A stretch of 39,545 bases of DNA from CBFDBT01 sp965603115. Lineage in GTDB: Bacteria > Pseudomonadota > Alphaproteobacteria > Sphingomonadales > Kordiimonadaceae. This document shows, piece by piece, positions 26,215-34,062 of the stretch. Below the pieces are notes generated by a model, which was not told the DNA's origin, ran no database searches, and worked only from the letters and a program-made list of their open reading frames with translations. Position 1 is the first letter of the stretch. Each line of letters opens with the position of its first letter. The DNA lies in assembly GCA_965603115.1 (NCBI GenBank), contig CBFDBT010000003.1, positions 1-39,545 on the forward strand, read 5' to 3'. The translations under genes and the position numbers were made by a program.

Positions 26215-27309
26215 ATGACACATTTGCGACCATTTGTTTTAGGAATAGAGACAAGTTGTGATGAAACTGCGGTTGCCATCGTTGCGGCGGATGGTCATAT
26301 TTTTGCACACCATGTGCTTAGCCAGATTGAAGAGCATGCGGCTTTTGGCGGTGTCGTGCCAGAAATAGCTGCGCGTAGTCATATTACCCATCTAGATCGT
26401 TTGATACAATCCTCGCTTGATGACGCGGGTATGGAGCTTGATGACGTGGATGCTATAGCGGCCACAACAGGCCCGGGGCTTATCGGTGGTTTGTTGGTAG
26501 GTGTTATGACAGCCAAGGCGATGGCTAAAGCTGCTGGCAAGCCCTTTATAGCTGTTAACCACCTTGAGGGGCACGCACTAACCGTGCGCCTTAGTCATGA
26601 TGTGCCCTTTCCATTTCTTTTGCTTTTAGTAAGCGGAGGGCACTGTCAGATTTTGGATGTATCAGGTGTAGGTGATTATTCGCGCTATGGCTCCACCATT
26701 GATGATGCAGTTGGCGAAGCTTTTGATAAAACCGCAAAACTTTTAGGGTTACCCTACCCTGGCGGACCCGCTGTTGAACAAGCTGCGCTTAAGGGCGATG
26801 CCATGCGTTTTAAATTACCGCGACCTTTGTTGCAGAGTGATAATTGCGATTTTTCCTTTTCAGGATTAAAGACCGCAGTCAGGCGCCTAGCGCAAAAATG
26901 CGTAGAAGAGCGCGGTGGGTTATACCGAGATGACATTAATGATATTTGTGCAGCCTTCCAACTTGCTATTGGTGACTGCCTTTGTAATCGCGTGGGCAAG
27001 GCGATGAAAAAATTTAATAGTCTTCATCCAGACGTTCCATCTCCCACATTGGTGGTGGCGGGCGGTGTTGCAGCTAACCTTGCATTGAAAAGCCGTCTTG
27101 AAGAAACAGCCCAAGCGGGTGGCTATGCCATGGTTGCGCCAGCCCTTGAGCTTTGTACCGATAATGGTGCTATGATTGCTTGGGCGGGATTAGAGCGATT
27201 GATCGCTGGTGCAACGGACGATAGTCAAGTTATCCCTCGCCCGCGTTGGCCTCTTGATGAGATAGCAAAGCCGCTTGTTGGTAGTGGCCGCAAAGGGGCT
27301 AAAGTCTGA
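26215..27309 (+). CDS. tsaD: tRNA N6-adenosine threonylcarbamoyltransferase
   Basis: TsaD transfers the threonylcarbamoyl group to A37 of ANN-decoding tRNAs, together with TsaB and TsaE, which are not in this window. The 364-residue ASKHA-fold protein begins with 'VLGIETSCDETAVAIV' and 'HAAFGGVVPEIAARSH', has the metal-binding 'NHLEGH' near residue 115, 'LLVSGGHCQI', 'GEAFDKTAKLLGLPYPGGP' and 'VAGGVAAN' near the end. Length is slightly above the 337 of E. coli but usual for Alphaproteobacteria. gpsA follows on the same strand after about 96 bp. Confidence 0.97.
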   Translation: MTHLRPFVLGIETSCDETAVAIVAADGHIFAHHVLSQIEEHAAFGGVVPEIAARSHITHLDRLIQSSLDDAGMELDDVDAIAATTGPGLIGGLLVGVMTAKAMAKAAGKPFIAVNHLEGHALTVRLSHDVPFPFLLLLVSGGHCQILDVSGVGDYSRYGSTIDDAVGEAFDKTAKLLGLPYPGGPAVEQAALKGDAMRFKLPRPLLQSDNCDFSFSGLKTAVRRLAQKCVEERGGLYRDDINDICAAFQLAIGDCLCNRVGKAMKKFNSLHPDVPSPTLVVAGGVAANLALKSRLEETAQAGGYAMVAPALELCTDNGAMIAWAGLERLIAGATDDSQVIPRPRWPLDEIAKPLVGSGRKGAKV

Positions 27310-27405
27310 CGCTAATATATTAAATGGCACTACTTGCCTTTTTGCGGGAATATTGGCAAGCTTATGACTATAGGAAAGTCACGACATACCATTTGGAGAT
27401 ATAGC

Positions 27406-28398
27406 TTGAAAAAACTAGGTGTTATTGGAGCGGGAGCATGGGGTACAGCACTGGCAACGGTTAGTGTGCGCGCTGGTCTTGACACGCTTATTTGGGCACG
27501 TGAAGACGAGGTGGTAGATAGTATAAACAGCTCCCATGAAAATCATCTTTTTTTAGAGGGTGTGGCACTAGACCCTGCTCTCATTGCCACAAGTGATATG
27601 GCTGATATGGCGGACCGCGATGTAATATTACTGGTGGCCCCAGCCCAACATTTGCGCTCAGTTTCTGCCCAATTAAGGGACAATATATCAGTCAAAGCCC
27701 CTGTTTTGATCTGCTCTAAGGGTATTGAGGTCGCATCGGGTAAATTGATGAGCAGAGTGCTTGAAGAAACTATGCCGGATAATCCTATCGGCGTTCTTGG
27801 AGGCCCAACCTTTGCGGCTGAAACATCGCGAAATATGATAACAGCGATAACTTTGGCAATGACGGACGAAAAGCTGGGACTTGAAATTGTAAAAGCTCTT
27901 GGGCAACCTACTTTTAGGCCTTATTTTTCCACAGATGTCATTGGTGCACAAATTGGCGGTGCGATTAAAAATATTATTGCAATAGCCTCGGGCATTGTCG
28001 CGGGCCTTGGTCTTGGTGAAAATGCTAAAGCGGCGCTTATTACACGAGGGTTAAATGAAATGCAGCGCTTTGGCCTCAGCCGCGGTGCCGAGGCTGAAAC
28101 TATGATGGGCCTATCGGGTGTAGGAGATTTGGTTCTTACCTGCTCAAGTTTACTTTCTAGAAATATGAGTTTGGGTAAAGCTCTTGGCGAGGGCAAAAGT
28201 TTTAAGGAAATAATGGACGGGCGCATAAGTGTTTCTGAAGGCGCACATACAGTTGAAGTTGTCCATAAAATTGCAGTGGAAGAGGGCATAGAAATGCCAA
28301 TAACCGAAGCTGTTTATCGTATAATTTATGATGGTGATAGTGTCGAGGAGGTCATGAATGACTTGATGACACGACCTTTCACAAAGGAGAATGTTTAA
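27406..28398 (+). CDS. gpsA: Glycerol-3-phosphate dehydrogenase [NAD(P)+]
   Basis: It reduces dihydroxyacetone phosphate to sn-glycerol 3-phosphate for phospholipid synthesis. I start it at TTG 27406, because GGAG (27395-27398) lies seven bases upstream and the protein then begins 'MKKLGVIGAGAWGTALA', as the family does. Upstream in-frame starts (TTG 27334, ATG 27364) add 24 or 14 unconserved residues without a good ribosome site. The 330 residues contain the dinucleotide-binding GAGAWG, 'CSKGIE', 'GGPTFAAE', and the catalytic-lysine region 'GGAIKNIIAIASGI', then 'GLSGVGDLVLTC'. Its TAA stop overlaps the next ATG by one base. Confidence 0.95.
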   Translation: MKKLGVIGAGAWGTALATVSVRAGLDTLIWAREDEVVDSINSSHENHLFLEGVALDPALIATSDMADMADRDVILLVAPAQHLRSVSAQLRDNISVKAPVLICSKGIEVASGKLMSRVLEETMPDNPIGVLGGPTFAAETSRNMITAITLAMTDEKLGLEIVKALGQPTFRPYFSTDVIGAQIGGAIKNIIAIASGIVAGLGLGENAKAALITRGLNEMQRFGLSRGAEAETMMGLSGVGDLVLTCSSLLSRNMSLGKALGEGKSFKEIMDGRISVSEGAHTVEVVHKIAVEEGIEMPITEAVYRIIYDGDSVEEVMNDLMTRPFTKENV

Positions 28399-28703
28399 TG
28401 CTTTTTATGATTCAATGTTTTGATGTAGAAGACGGTTTGGATCTTCGCAAAGCCACGCGCGAAGCGCACCTTGCTTACGCTGCAAGTGCGGGTGCCAGGC
28501 TCAAATTTGGCGGCCCAATGATGGCGAGCGAAGAAGATATGACCCCCATTGGAAGTCTTATTTTGCTGGATGCGGCATCCCAGGCAGCAGCGAAGCTTTT
28601 TACGGAAAATGACCCTTATAGTAAAGCTGGACTGTTTGAAAAAGTTACTATTCAACCTATGCTCGGTGTTCTTGGGGAATGGCTTGCTCCAGATAATGAA
28701 TAA
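28398..28703 (+). CDS. YciI-like protein
   Basis: This 101-residue protein has a single ferredoxin-like domain of the YciI family: 'FMIQCFDVEDGLDLRKATRE' followed by 'HLAYA', 'GARLKFGGPM', and 'FTENDPYSKAGLFEKVTIQP'. The conserved His (about residue 24) and the Asp of 'ENDPY' form the putative active site in the family. Function is not established; members resemble muconolactone-isomerase-like folds. It is coupled to gpsA by a TAATG overlap with AAGGAGA upstream. The same pairing of gpsA with a YciI gene occurs in other Alphaproteobacteria. Confidence 0.9.
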   Translation: MLFMIQCFDVEDGLDLRKATREAHLAYAASAGARLKFGGPMMASEEDMTPIGSLILLDAASQAAAKLFTENDPYSKAGLFEKVTIQPMLGVLGEWLAPDNE

Positions 28704-28706
28704 AGC

Positions 28707-29090
28707 ATGGCAGATGCCCCTTACCCGATAGGCTTTGATGAAATTGCAGGCGCCCCCGCTTCGGGCACGCTCTTGTGCCGGCGAGCAGACCTTGCGGGCA
28801 ATGTCTGTGTTGAACTCAAATACAGACTTGGGGATAAATTATTTAACGGGTTTATATGTGAGCATGACGGCTTCGTGCGCGCTTATGAAAACAGGTGCCC
28901 CCATACAGGAGCACCTCTCAATATCATTCAAGGTCAATTTTTCTCAAACGATGGCGATAAATTGCAGTGTCGTATGCATGATGCTCGCTTTAACCCAAAA
29001 AATGGTCGTTGCATTCAAGGCCCTTGCAGGGATGACTGGCTGAGGGCAATAAAAATTACTCTTGATGGTGATAAAGTGCTGGCTGGGTAA
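28707..29090 (+). CDS. Rieske [2Fe-2S] domain protein
   Basis: This small soluble 127-residue protein has a complete Rieske cluster site: 'CPHTGAPLN' (CxH) near residue 64 and 'CRMHDARFNPKNGRCIQGPC' (CxxH) near residue 90. Such stand-alone proteins are usually ferredoxin components of oxygenases or unknown electron carriers. No oxygenase or reductase gene is adjacent. It starts 3 bp after the YciI gene without a clear Shine-Dalgarno sequence, suggesting translation by coupling. The C-terminus ends 4 bp from the convergent lipoprotein gene. Confidence 0.9.
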   Translation: MADAPYPIGFDEIAGAPASGTLLCRRADLAGNVCVELKYRLGDKLFNGFICEHDGFVRAYENRCPHTGAPLNIIQGQFFSNDGDKLQCRMHDARFNPKNGRCIQGPCRDDWLRAIKITLDGDKVLAG

Positions 29091-29094
29091 GCCT

Positions 29095-29748
29095 TTAAAT
29101 CAGCACCGTCCCAGATGGATTACGACGACGTTTTTTGGGTTTGGAGTCTTTAGGAACATCTATTGACCTTATACGCCAATATGATTTTGCGCCAGGCCCC
29201 TTAGTCACAGACTTTAAAACCAATCCCAGATCAACAGAATAATAAAGTGTATTGTGTGTTATATCCGATACATTGCCTGATGAAAATTGTGTTGTAATAT
29301 TAATACGGTAAACTGGGTATGTCGTGTCGCCAATTTGTTGAATTCCTTTGGTTGCAACCTTCATATTGACTATTGTATGGGCTTGATAATTATCTTCCAA
29401 GAGGTTCATCGTTCCTTCAAAGGTAACCTCGTTTCCTACTGTTAGCGGGAAAAGGTCATCAAGTATTTTATAATCAAAATCTACTTCGAAAGATTTACCA
29501 AATTCCATTCCATAAATCGGGTAAAGGCCTCGATATAATTTACGATGTATAACGCGCTCACTGTTCCAGTAGGTTGCGGTCGTAATTATACCATTTGTTA
29601 TATCGGTTACTTCCCAATCGAAATCCTTTGATTGCTGACTAATAATGGCTGTAATACCGGGTGGGGTTGTGGGAAACCTATCCTTTTCGGCTGAAGGACT
29701 ACATGCCGCCACCGCTAGAACCATCAGAAGAAAAAGTCTACTGATCAC
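29095..29748 (-). CDS. Predicted lipoprotein of unknown function
   Basis: I do not recognise the family. The 217 residues begin with a lipoprotein signal ('MISRLFLLMVLAVAAC') whose lipobox cysteine is C16. The start is GTG at 29748, with GGGAG nine bases upstream. The mature part is rich in T, I, Y and beta-type patterns, and the C-terminus is basic ('KPKKRRRNPSG'). A periplasmic or outer-membrane-anchored protein is inferred. It is separated from the SixA-like gene by 230 bp, so it probably has its own promoter. Confidence 0.75.
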   Translation of the reverse strand: MISRLFLLMVLAVAACSPSAEKDRFPTTPPGITAIISQQSKDFDWEVTDITNGIITTATYWNSERVIHRKLYRGLYPIYGMEFGKSFEVDFDYKILDDLFPLTVGNEVTFEGTMNLLEDNYQAHTIVNMKVATKGIQQIGDTTYPVYRINITTQFSSGNVSDITHNTLYYSVDLGLVLKSVTKGPGAKSYWRIRSIDVPKDSKPKKRRRNPSGTVLI

Positions 29749-29978
29749 GCGTATTTCTCCCTTGGTGTTTGAGTTTGGACATCATTGTCAGCATTACTGT
29801 AGCCTAGAGCCTTTCAGAACATATATAATATGTCTCTTTTCTGTTAGATTTGGCAAGTGGAAATAATTGATTTAAGACCTGCAGATGACATAGCAAGGAC
29901 ATTAAGGGGATAGCTAGTTGGCTATCAGTTTAGGCTGTGGTCCCATAATCTAACTTTAGTTTATTATTTTTTAGAGGC
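29749..29978. promoter_or_regulatory. 230-bp gap upstream of lipoprotein gene
   Basis: It contains a near-perfect palindrome, ACATAT (29819-29824) and ATATGT (29828-29833) around ATA, which also resembles a leftward -10. A hairpin GATAGC (29909-29914) with GCTATC (29921-29926), loop of 6, lies nearer the SixA gene but has no U-tract. No ORF or RNA gene was recognised. Confidence 0.3.
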
Positions 29979-30497
29979 TTAAACTTTATAGACATCATTT
30001 AAAATACCACCGCCCTTGTCAACCTCGGACCAGTTATCGCAATTAAAGCTATGCGTTGTGAGTGTAGCAGGCGGGAAACTTGTTTCTACAGAGCGCATGA
30101 GCGTGCTATCGCTTTTGCTCGATAAAAGCCAGCTCACTTCTTGCAGGGTAGGATTATGGCCAACGATAAGCAAGTGAGCGCAATCATCGCTAACCAACTG
30201 AATTTCTTCTATCAATTGCTTGATAGTGCAGAGATAGAGTGTCTTGATTTCTTTAACTGTCCACGCATTGTTAAGTGTTTTATCAATTCTGTTACATGTC
30301 TCTATAGCGCGCTTGGCTGTTGAGCATAAAACGAGATCAGGTTTTATATTTCTTTGTGTAATATAGTCCGCAACTTTTAAGCACTGGCCTTGCCCAGCCG
30401 CACTGAGGGGGCGATCAAAATCTTTTGATCCCTTTGTCCCCCAGTCAGCATCAGCGTGGCGTAATAAATAAAGAGTTTTCAATTTATTGTGACCCAT
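29979..30497 (-). CDS. SixA-like histidine phosphatase
   Basis: This 172-residue single-domain protein belongs to the histidine phosphatase (phosphoglycerate-mutase-like) superfamily. 'LYLLRHADADWG' carries the catalytic RH near residue 14, 'DFDRPLSAAGQGQCLKV' follows, 'CSTAKRAIET' is the second Arg motif and 'LIVGHNPTLQE' contains the second catalytic His. E. coli SixA removes phosphate from phosphohistidine on phosphotransfer proteins; the substrate here is unknown. It overlaps the upstream exported methyltransferase gene by 14 bp, indicating coupling. Confidence 0.88.
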   Translation of the reverse strand: MGHNKLKTLYLLRHADADWGTKGSKDFDRPLSAAGQGQCLKVADYITQRNIKPDLVLCSTAKRAIETCNRIDKTLNNAWTVKEIKTLYLCTIKQLIEEIQLVSDDCAHLLIVGHNPTLQEVSWLLSSKSDSTLMRSVETSFPPATLTTHSFNCDNWSEVDKGGGILNDVYKV

Positions 30498-31302
30498 GTT
30501 TCACAAATTTAAGCGTCATCCGGTCTGATTCACCAGTGTTTTTGTATTTACCACCATTCTTGTCTGCAGCGCTCAGCGTTGGGGCTAACATCCAGACGCT
30601 AACATCCTGCGGGTCTTTAGGGTTTGCATTCATCTCGTCACTGGCGACAAGCTTAAAACCATGGGATTCGACTTTCGCCACAAGTTCGCTTTGTTTCCAG
30701 CGACCAAGTTCGGCTGTTTTTTCAACATTACCATCGAAACTTTCATTCGCTCTGTGTTGTACGACGATAAAATGGCCCCCTACTTTGAGGGCTGCATATA
30801 TATCCTTAAGTCCAGGGTCCAAATAGCCCTGACCGACAAAGCTATGCATTGTGCGGATGGCGAAGGCGATATCTACACTGTTGTTTGTGACAGGTGATGG
30901 AGAGGTTTCGTGCCAGCTGGCAATGGCATTGCTTCCGTAGAGCTCAGGATTTGACTTAATTTTTTCATCATAAACTGCCAAGCTTTTGGCATAGTTGCCG
31001 CTATAGCGCTTTGGGTTTCCTGCCAGTGCAATAAATTGTCCCTTGTCTTTAACAAGTGGTGCCAAAATGCGACTATACCACCCGCCACCAGGGTTAATTT
31101 CCAAGATAGTTGATGCTGACGTTACGCCGGAAAACCGCAACAAGGCTTCTGGGTGTCTAAATTGGTCACGAGCACTATCACTTTCTTTACGAAAGCTATT
31201 ATTGTGTACCACATCATAGATAGCGTCTTCCTTGGTATCTTCAGCCATGGCGACAGTGGTAAATAGAGATGCCACAATGATAGTTTTAAGAATATTTTTC
31301 AT
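30484..31302 (-). CDS. Exported SAM-methyltransferase-like protein
   Basis: The 272 residues begin with a Sec signal peptide ('MKNILKTIIVASLFTTVAMA', likely cut after AMA). A Rossmann methyltransferase-like domain follows, with a motif I-like 'ILEINPGGGWYSRILAPL' near residue 63 and 'ALKVGGHFIVVQHRAN' near residue 175. It resembles the group of predicted methyltransferases with signal peptides (COG4798 type). SAM is not known to be abundant outside the cytoplasm, so either the domain has another role or the N-terminus is a membrane anchor. It lies 11 bp after the GST gene and overlaps the SixA-like gene. Confidence 0.8.
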   Translation of the reverse strand: MKNILKTIIVASLFTTVAMAEDTKEDAIYDVVHNNSFRKESDSARDQFRHPEALLRFSGVTSASTILEINPGGGWYSRILAPLVKDKGQFIALAGNPKRYSGNYAKSLAVYDEKIKSNPELYGSNAIASWHETSPSPVTNNSVDIAFAIRTMHSFVGQGYLDPGLKDIYAALKVGGHFIVVQHRANESFDGNVEKTAELGRWKQSELVAKVESHGFKLVASDEMNANPKDPQDVSVWMLAPTLSAADKNGGKYKNTGESDRMTLKFVKHGSQ

Positions 31303-31313
31303 TTATATATTTC

Positions 31314-31985
31314 CTATTTTTGCAATATGGATTGTGCGGTTTTTATAAAGTCTTCTTTTTTATTTGAAAGGTCAGGCATTGGAGGCTTATTCAGGCCGCG
31401 TAAAACAGCGGGACGTTCCCGAAAGGCACCTAGCCAGCGCTCTAGATTATCAAGGCCTTCAGTTGATACACCAGCCCAATCATGAAAAATAACCCAGCTA
31501 GCATTTGCTATGTCGGCTATAGAATAATCTCCAGCAAGCCACTCATTATTTTCCAATTGCTTGTCGAGGACTTCATATAATCGGCGCGTTTCATTTTGGT
31601 AGCGTTCGATCACGGCAGGAATTTTCTCGGGAAAATAGCGAAAAAAGACATTGGCTTGACCCTGCATCGGGCCAATGCCAGCCATTTGGAACATTAGCCA
31701 CTGCATAACTTCAGACCGACCTTTCACATCAGTTGGCATGAGCTTTCCAGTTTTTTCAGCAAGGTATACTAAGATAGCACCCGATTCAAAAATAGCAAAA
31801 TCATCTAAGTCGTGGTCAACGATTGCGGGAATGCGGCCATTTGGGCTGATATGTAAAAAATCAGGTTTTTTCTGGTCGCCCTCCATTAGGGAGAGAGCCT
31901 CAAGCTTATAATCAAGACCGAGCTCTTCAAGCGCAATTGAAGCTTTGTAACCATTGGGAGTCGACGACGTATAAAGGGTTATCAT
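31314..31985 (-). CDS. Glutathione S-transferase, YfcG/Ure2p-like
   Basis: This 223-residue protein has an N-terminal thioredoxin-like domain ('ITLYTSSTPNGYKASIALEE', then 'NGRIPAIVDHD' with the cis-Pro glutathione contact and 'FESGAILVYLAEKTGKL') and a C-terminal helical domain ('WLAGDYSIADIANASW'). The STPNGYK stretch near residue 8 matches the TPN motif of YfcG and Ure2p-type enzymes, which have disulfide-bond oxidoreductase activity. The physiological substrate is unknown. It lies 9 bp after acs. Confidence 0.9.
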   Translation of the reverse strand: MITLYTSSTPNGYKASIALEELGLDYKLEALSLMEGDQKKPDFLHISPNGRIPAIVDHDLDDFAIFESGAILVYLAEKTGKLMPTDVKGRSEVMQWLMFQMAGIGPMQGQANVFFRYFPEKIPAVIERYQNETRRLYEVLDKQLENNEWLAGDYSIADIANASWVIFHDWAGVSTEGLDNLERWLGAFRERPAVLRGLNKPPMPDLSNKKEDFIKTAQSILQK

Positions 31986-31994
31986 TATATTTTC

Positions 31995-33947
31995 CTATTT
32001 ATTGCGTCGATTTTTGATGAGATCGTCCACGACGGCTGGCTCGGCTAAGGTGGAGGTGTCGCCAAGGTTAGAAAAGTCATTTTCGGCAATTTTGCGCAAT
32101 ATGCGCCGCATGATTTTACCGGAGCGGGTTTTGGGTAAACTTGGTGCAAATTGTAGCATATCGGGTGTTGCGATTGGCCCAATTTCATTTCTGACCCACT
32201 TGACCAACTCATCGCGAAGCTCTTCACTGGGTTCAATACCTTCAGGCGGCGTGACATAAGCGTAAATGCCCTGACCTTTAATGTCGTGGGGGTAGCCAAC
32301 CACGGCTGCTTCACTCACGGCACTATGGGAGACTAACGCAGATTCCACTTCAGCTGTGCCCATGCGGTGGCCAGATACATTGATAACATCGTCTACGCGT
32401 CCTGTGATCCAATAATAGCCATCGGCGTCACGGCGGCAGCCATCCCCTGTGAAATACTGACCTTCATACGTAGAAAAGTATGTCAGCTTAAAGCGTTCAT
32501 GGTCACCGTATACTGATCGCATTTGTCCCGGCCAACTGTCGGTTATGATTAAGTTTCCTTCTGCCACACCTTCTAAAACAGTGCCATCACCATCAACGAG
32601 GGCCAGTTTAACACCAAAGAAAGGTTTGGTTGCTGATCCCGGTTTCAAGTCTGTGGCACCAGGTAATGGGGATATCATCACACCGCCAGTTTCGGTTTGC
32701 CACCAAGTATCTACTATTTGACAGCGTGCCTCACCGACAACGTCATAATACCACTGCCAAGCTTCAGGATTGATGGGTTCACCCACAGTGCCAAGTAGTC
32801 TGATGCTCGATCTGTCATGGGCTGTAACTGGGTCGTCCCCCACCCGCATCAGCGCGCGAATAGCTGTGGGCGCTGTATAGAAAATATTCACTTTGTGTTT
32901 TTCAACAACCTGCCAAAAGCGCCCGGCATCAGGGTAGGATGGGATGCCTTCGAACATCAGCGTTGTCGCGCCGTTTGCAAGGGGGCCATAAACCACATAA
33001 CTGTGGCCCGTTACCCAGCCTACATCAGCTGTGCACCAATAAACTTCACCGGCTTTATAATCAAATACATATTCATAAGTCATGCTGGCCCACACCATAT
33101 AGCCGCCAGTAGTGTGCATGACGCCCTTTGGCTGACCCGTTGAGCCAGACGTATAGAGAATGAACATTGGGTCTTCCGCATTCATTTCTTGTGGTTCACA
33201 TTCATCGCTAACACTCGCTGCAATGTCATGGTACCAAACATCACGGCCTTCAACAAAAGAGACATCACCACCAGTTCTTTTGACCATAATCACTGTATCG
33301 ACGGGGGCGTCGTGACGCTCTTCGCAAATAGCAATGGCAGCATCAACATTGTCTTTAAGCGGAATTGTTTTAGCACCGCGCAGGCCTTCATCAGCGGTGA
33401 TAATGCAGGTTGAACGACAGTCATGAATGCGACCGGATAGAGCTTCGGGTGAAAAACCGCCAAAAACGATAGAGTGAATAGCCCCAATGCGTGCGCATGC
33501 TAACATCGCATAAGCCGCCTCAGGGATCATCGGCATATAGAGGGTAACTCGATCCCCCTTTTTAACACCGCGGGCTTTCAGGACATTGGCAAAACGGCAA
33601 ACCTCATGATAGAGCTGCTGGTATGTAATCTTGCTAGAGGTGTCTGGGTCATCCCCTTCCCAGATAATGGCAATATCGTCTGCTTTATGCGGTAAGTGAC
33701 GATCAATACAGTTAACGCTGGCATTGAGCGTGCCATCTTCAAACCACTTGATTGAGATATCGCCAGTAAAGGACGTATTTTTTACTTTTGTATAGGGTTT
33801 TATCCAGCTAATGCGTTTGCCATGTTCGCCCCAAAAAGCATCTGGGTCAGCTAGAGACGCAGCATAAAGAGCATCATATTGTTCTTTTGTGCACAGTGTA
33901 TTTTCAAGGGCTGCTTGTGAAACGGGTACAATTTCCAAATGGCTCAT
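31995..33947 (-). CDS. acs: Acetyl-coenzyme A synthetase
   Basis: It activates acetate to acetyl-CoA via acetyl-AMP. The 650 residues match Acs. Motifs are 'YTSGSTGQPKGVMHTTGGY' near residue 275, 'DTWWQTETGG' near 420, 'YFTGDGCRRDADGYYWITGR' near 505, and the C-terminal 'PKTRSGKIMRR' near 610, whose lysine is the acetylation-controlled catalytic residue in this family. GST, exported methyltransferase and SixA-like genes follow with gaps of 9, 11 and -14 bp, suggesting one transcript. An inverted repeat (33996-34019) lies upstream. Confidence 0.97.
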   Translation of the reverse strand: MSHLEIVPVSQAALENTLCTKEQYDALYAASLADPDAFWGEHGKRISWIKPYTKVKNTSFTGDISIKWFEDGTLNASVNCIDRHLPHKADDIAIIWEGDDPDTSSKITYQQLYHEVCRFANVLKARGVKKGDRVTLYMPMIPEAAYAMLACARIGAIHSIVFGGFSPEALSGRIHDCRSTCIITADEGLRGAKTIPLKDNVDAAIAICEERHDAPVDTVIMVKRTGGDVSFVEGRDVWYHDIAASVSDECEPQEMNAEDPMFILYTSGSTGQPKGVMHTTGGYMVWASMTYEYVFDYKAGEVYWCTADVGWVTGHSYVVYGPLANGATTLMFEGIPSYPDAGRFWQVVEKHKVNIFYTAPTAIRALMRVGDDPVTAHDRSSIRLLGTVGEPINPEAWQWYYDVVGEARCQIVDTWWQTETGGVMISPLPGATDLKPGSATKPFFGVKLALVDGDGTVLEGVAEGNLIITDSWPGQMRSVYGDHERFKLTYFSTYEGQYFTGDGCRRDADGYYWITGRVDDVINVSGHRMGTAEVESALVSHSAVSEAAVVGYPHDIKGQGIYAYVTPPEGIEPSEELRDELVKWVRNEIGPIATPDMLQFAPSLPKTRSGKIMRRILRKIAENDFSNLGDTSTLAEPAVVDDLIKNRRNK

Positions 33948-33995
33948 GACAATTCCCTACTCTTGTTAGGTTTCAAGTGGAGAGTGTGGCAATAC

Positions 33996-34019
33996 TTGAG
34001 AGCTATTTCAAGCTTTCAA
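33996..34019. promoter_or_regulatory. Inverted repeat upstream of acs
   Basis: TTGAGAGCT (33996-34004) and AGCTTTCAA (34011-34019) form a 9-bp stem with one G-T pair around ATTTCA. No T-run follows in either direction, so it looks more like an operator or a weak terminator of the upstream methyltransferase gene than a standard terminator. It lies about 50 bp before the acs start. Confidence 0.4.
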
Positions 34020-34062
34020 TCAGTCAGAGATGTAATTTTTATATAGGTTGCAAGTGAAGGAC

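Noticed and set aside
27334..27405. Longer gpsA start at TTG 27334 or ATG 27364
   Set aside because: The extra residues are not conserved, and the GGAG ribosome site fits TTG 27406.
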